Shown piece by piece: positions 37,661-39,183 of a stretch of DNA of 39,183 nt (position 1 is its first letter; every line of letters begins with the position of its first letter). The notes beneath the pieces were generated by a model. The model was not told the DNA's origin, made no database searches, and worked only from the letters and a program-made list of their open reading frames with translations. Made by a program: the position numbers and the translations under genes. The DNA is taken from contig NZ_BSOY01000019.1 of the NCBI RefSeq assembly GCF_030160755.1, positions 1 through 39,183 on the forward strand, read 5' to 3'. The DNA is from Brevundimonas denitrificans (lineage in GTDB: Bacteria; Pseudomonadota; Alphaproteobacteria; Caulobacterales; Caulobacteraceae).

Positions 37661-38977
37661 ATGGACTCCGCCGCATCCGGCGCGCCCCGCAGGACGAACG
37701 CCCGCTATGGCGTCCTCGCCCTGATCGCGATCGGCACCATGATCAACTACCTGGATCGTTCGCTGCTCAGTGTGGCGGCGCCCTCGATGACGGCGGAGCT
37801 CGGCATCGGCGCCGCAACCATGGGCATCCTGTTCTCGGTCTTCTCCTGGAGCTATGCGATGGCCCAGATCCCGGGCGGCGTGCTGCTCGACCGGTTCGGC
37901 GTTCGCCTGACCTACTTCTGGTCGGTCTCTCTCTGGTCGATCTTCACCCTGCTGCAGGGTCTCGCGACCAGTCTGGGCGCCCTGCTGGGTTTCCGGTTCG
38001 CGCTCGGCGCGGCCGAGGCTCCGTGCTTCCCGGCCAACAGCCGGGTGCTGGTCAGCTGGTTCCCGCAACATGAGCGGGCCCGGGCCAACAGCGTCTACAC
38101 CGTCGGCATGTACTCGGGGATCGCCTTTCTGAGCCCCGTGCTGTTCTGGATCACGGCGACCTGGGGCTGGCGGGCGCTGTTCATCATCGCCGGCGTGGTC
38201 GGGCTGGTCTTCGCCGGGGTCTGGTATCTGCGCTATCGCGAGCCGCAGGAGAGCCCCAAGGCCAACCAGGCCGAGCTCGACTACATCACCGCCGGCGGCG
38301 GCATCGCCGCCCAAGGCCGCACGCCCTTCGCCTGGAAGGACGTGGCCTGGCTCCTCAGCAAGCGTCAGATTCTCGGCGCCTCGATCGGCCAGTTCGCGAC
38401 CAACGCCACGCTTGTCTTCTTCCTCACCTGGTTCCCGACCTATCTGGTCACCGAGCGCGGCATGCCCTGGCTCAAGGTCGGCTGGGTCGCCGTCCTGCCG
38501 TTTATCGCCGCCTCCATCGGCGTCCTGATCGGCGGGCAGCTGTCCGACCGTCTGGTCAAACACAGCGGCTCGGCCACCTTCGGCCGCAAGCTGCCGATCG
38601 TCGGCGGCCTGTTGCTGTCCTCCACCATCGTCCTCGCCGCCTTCCTCGAAAGCGACGCCATGGTGATCGCCGTCATGTCGATCGCCTTCTTCGGCCAGGG
38701 CATGTCGAACCTCGGCTGGACCCTGATCTCGGATGTCGCGCCGAAGCGGCTGGTGGGGCTGACCGCCGGGGTCTTCAACTTCTGCACCAACCTGGCCGGC
38801 ATCGTGACGCCGATGCTGATCGGCTTCATCGTCGCGGCGACCGGCTCGTTCCTGGGCGGTCTGGCCTTCATCGGCGTGATGGCCCTGATCGGCGCGCTTT
38901 CCTACACATTCCTCGTCGGCAAGGTCGAACGCATCATCGAACCGGCCGACCGTCAGCCTTCCGCGGAGGGGGAGTGA
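37661..38977 (+). CDS. MFS transporter of the anion:cation symporter (sugar-acid/hexuronate) type
   Basis: A 438-residue inner-membrane protein with 12 predicted helices. The N-terminal half has INYLDRSLLSVAAPSM (a hallmark of the ACS group, as in GudP and ExuT), the loop motif GGVLLDRFGVR, and FALGAAEAPCFPANSRV. The C-terminal half has GVLIGGQLSDRLV and GLTAGVFNFCTNLAGIVTPML. ACS members import glucarate, galactonate, hexuronates, phthalate or other organic anions with protons. Combined with the periplasmic dehydrogenase upstream, a sugar or hydroxy acid is the best guess. AAGGA precedes the ATG at 37661. Confidence 0.92.
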   Translation: MDSAASGAPRRTNARYGVLALIAIGTMINYLDRSLLSVAAPSMTAELGIGAATMGILFSVFSWSYAMAQIPGGVLLDRFGVRLTYFWSVSLWSIFTLLQGLATSLGALLGFRFALGAAEAPCFPANSRVLVSWFPQHERARANSVYTVGMYSGIAFLSPVLFWITATWGWRALFIIAGVVGLVFAGVWYLRYREPQESPKANQAELDYITAGGGIAAQGRTPFAWKDVAWLLSKRQILGASIGQFATNATLVFFLTWFPTYLVTERGMPWLKVGWVAVLPFIAASIGVLIGGQLSDRLVKHSGSATFGRKLPIVGGLLLSSTIVLAAFLESDAMVIAVMSIAFFGQGMSNLGWTLISDVAPKRLVGLTAGVFNFCTNLAGIVTPMLIGFIVAATGSFLGGLAFIGVMALIGALSYTFLVGKVERIIEPADRQPSAEGE

Positions 38978-39033
38978 GTCGGGTCGGACCCGAACGCCCT
39001 TCGCGCAGTAATCCCCAAGTCAGGAAGTTTGAG

Positions 39034-39183
39034 ATGACGACCCCGAAACACGAACACAGGTCTGGCTGGCGACGGGTCGCAGGCGCCTGCGCCGCGGTGC
39101 TGATCACGGCGGCCTGTTCCCCCGCCGGGACGTCCGCCCCCGCCTCGGCGGGGACGCCGACGCCGACGCCGTCCGCGCCGCCG
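39034..39183 (+). CDS. N-terminus of an exported protein, probable lipoprotein (partial)
   Basis: The first 50 codons of a gene that runs off the right edge. The start ATG has AGGAAG six bases upstream. A basic n-region (HRSGWRR) and hydrophobic core (VAGACAAVLITA) lead to ITAAC-SPAG, an imperfect lipobox with C28, then a Thr/Pro/Ala-rich spacer. The function is not visible. It follows the MFS gene by 56 bases on the same strand, so it is probably part of the catabolic locus; a cytochrome c accepting electrons from the PQQ dehydrogenase or another periplasmic enzyme are possibilities only. Confidence 0.7.
   Translation, partial: MTTPKHEHRSGWRRVAGACAAVLITAACSPAGTSAPASAGTPTPTPSAPP

Noticed and set aside
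35564..38563. A 999-codon open frame on the minus strand
   Set aside because: It is fully antisense to the PQQ dehydrogenase and MFS genes, which have clear motifs; high GC makes long antisense frames common. Its translation is low in complexity and has no recognisable domain.

Overview
The window is high-GC DNA with dense, often overlapping genes, several GTG starts and many secreted or TonB-linked products. The gene set (RNase D, endonuclease-type MutL with no MutH in view, DUF2061, YjhX, large TonB-dependent receptors, M13 and M28 peptidases) suggests an alphaproteobacterium of the Caulobacterales, most like Brevundimonas. That assignment is an inference from protein style; no rRNA is present to confirm it.

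Positions 1 to about 25200 are mostly core genome. They hold the tail of a probable pseudouridine synthase, rsmD, a yjhX-type small gene, a secreted Kelch protein, the mutL/low-molecular-weight phosphatase pair, an ABC-F ATPase, ndk, a SulP transporter translationally coupled to a small XRE regulator with its own palindromic operator, an M13 metallopeptidase, purN, an M28 peptidase, purM, rnd, an HD-domain protein with ppiB, rlmE with an unknown coupled gene, a duplicated DUF2061 membrane protein, and a guaB - MAPEG - RsmB-like - nucleosidase - guaA series. Five purine or nucleotide genes (ndk, purN, purM, guaB, guaA) lie within 19 kb, interleaved with peptidase and RNA-modification genes.

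Positions 25226 to the right edge look like an accessory catabolic locus. A LysR-type regulator is divergent from a tightly overlapping operon: aldehyde dehydrogenase, thiamine-diphosphate enzyme, family III CoA-transferase and CitE-type lyase. These are followed on the same strand by a TonB-dependent receptor, a ThuA-domain lipoprotein, a periplasmic PQQ-dependent dehydrogenase, an MFS sugar-acid-type transporter and the start of another exported protein. Together they read as outer-membrane uptake, periplasmic oxidation, inner-membrane import, then cytoplasmic aldehyde/CoA-thioester cleavage of an oxidised carbon source, probably a hydroxy or sugar acid. The substrate cannot be named from sequence. 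This locus is the strongest candidate for an undescribed pathway.

No tRNA, rRNA, insertion sequence, prophage or CRISPR array was seen. No gene-free stretch exceeds about 230 bases.
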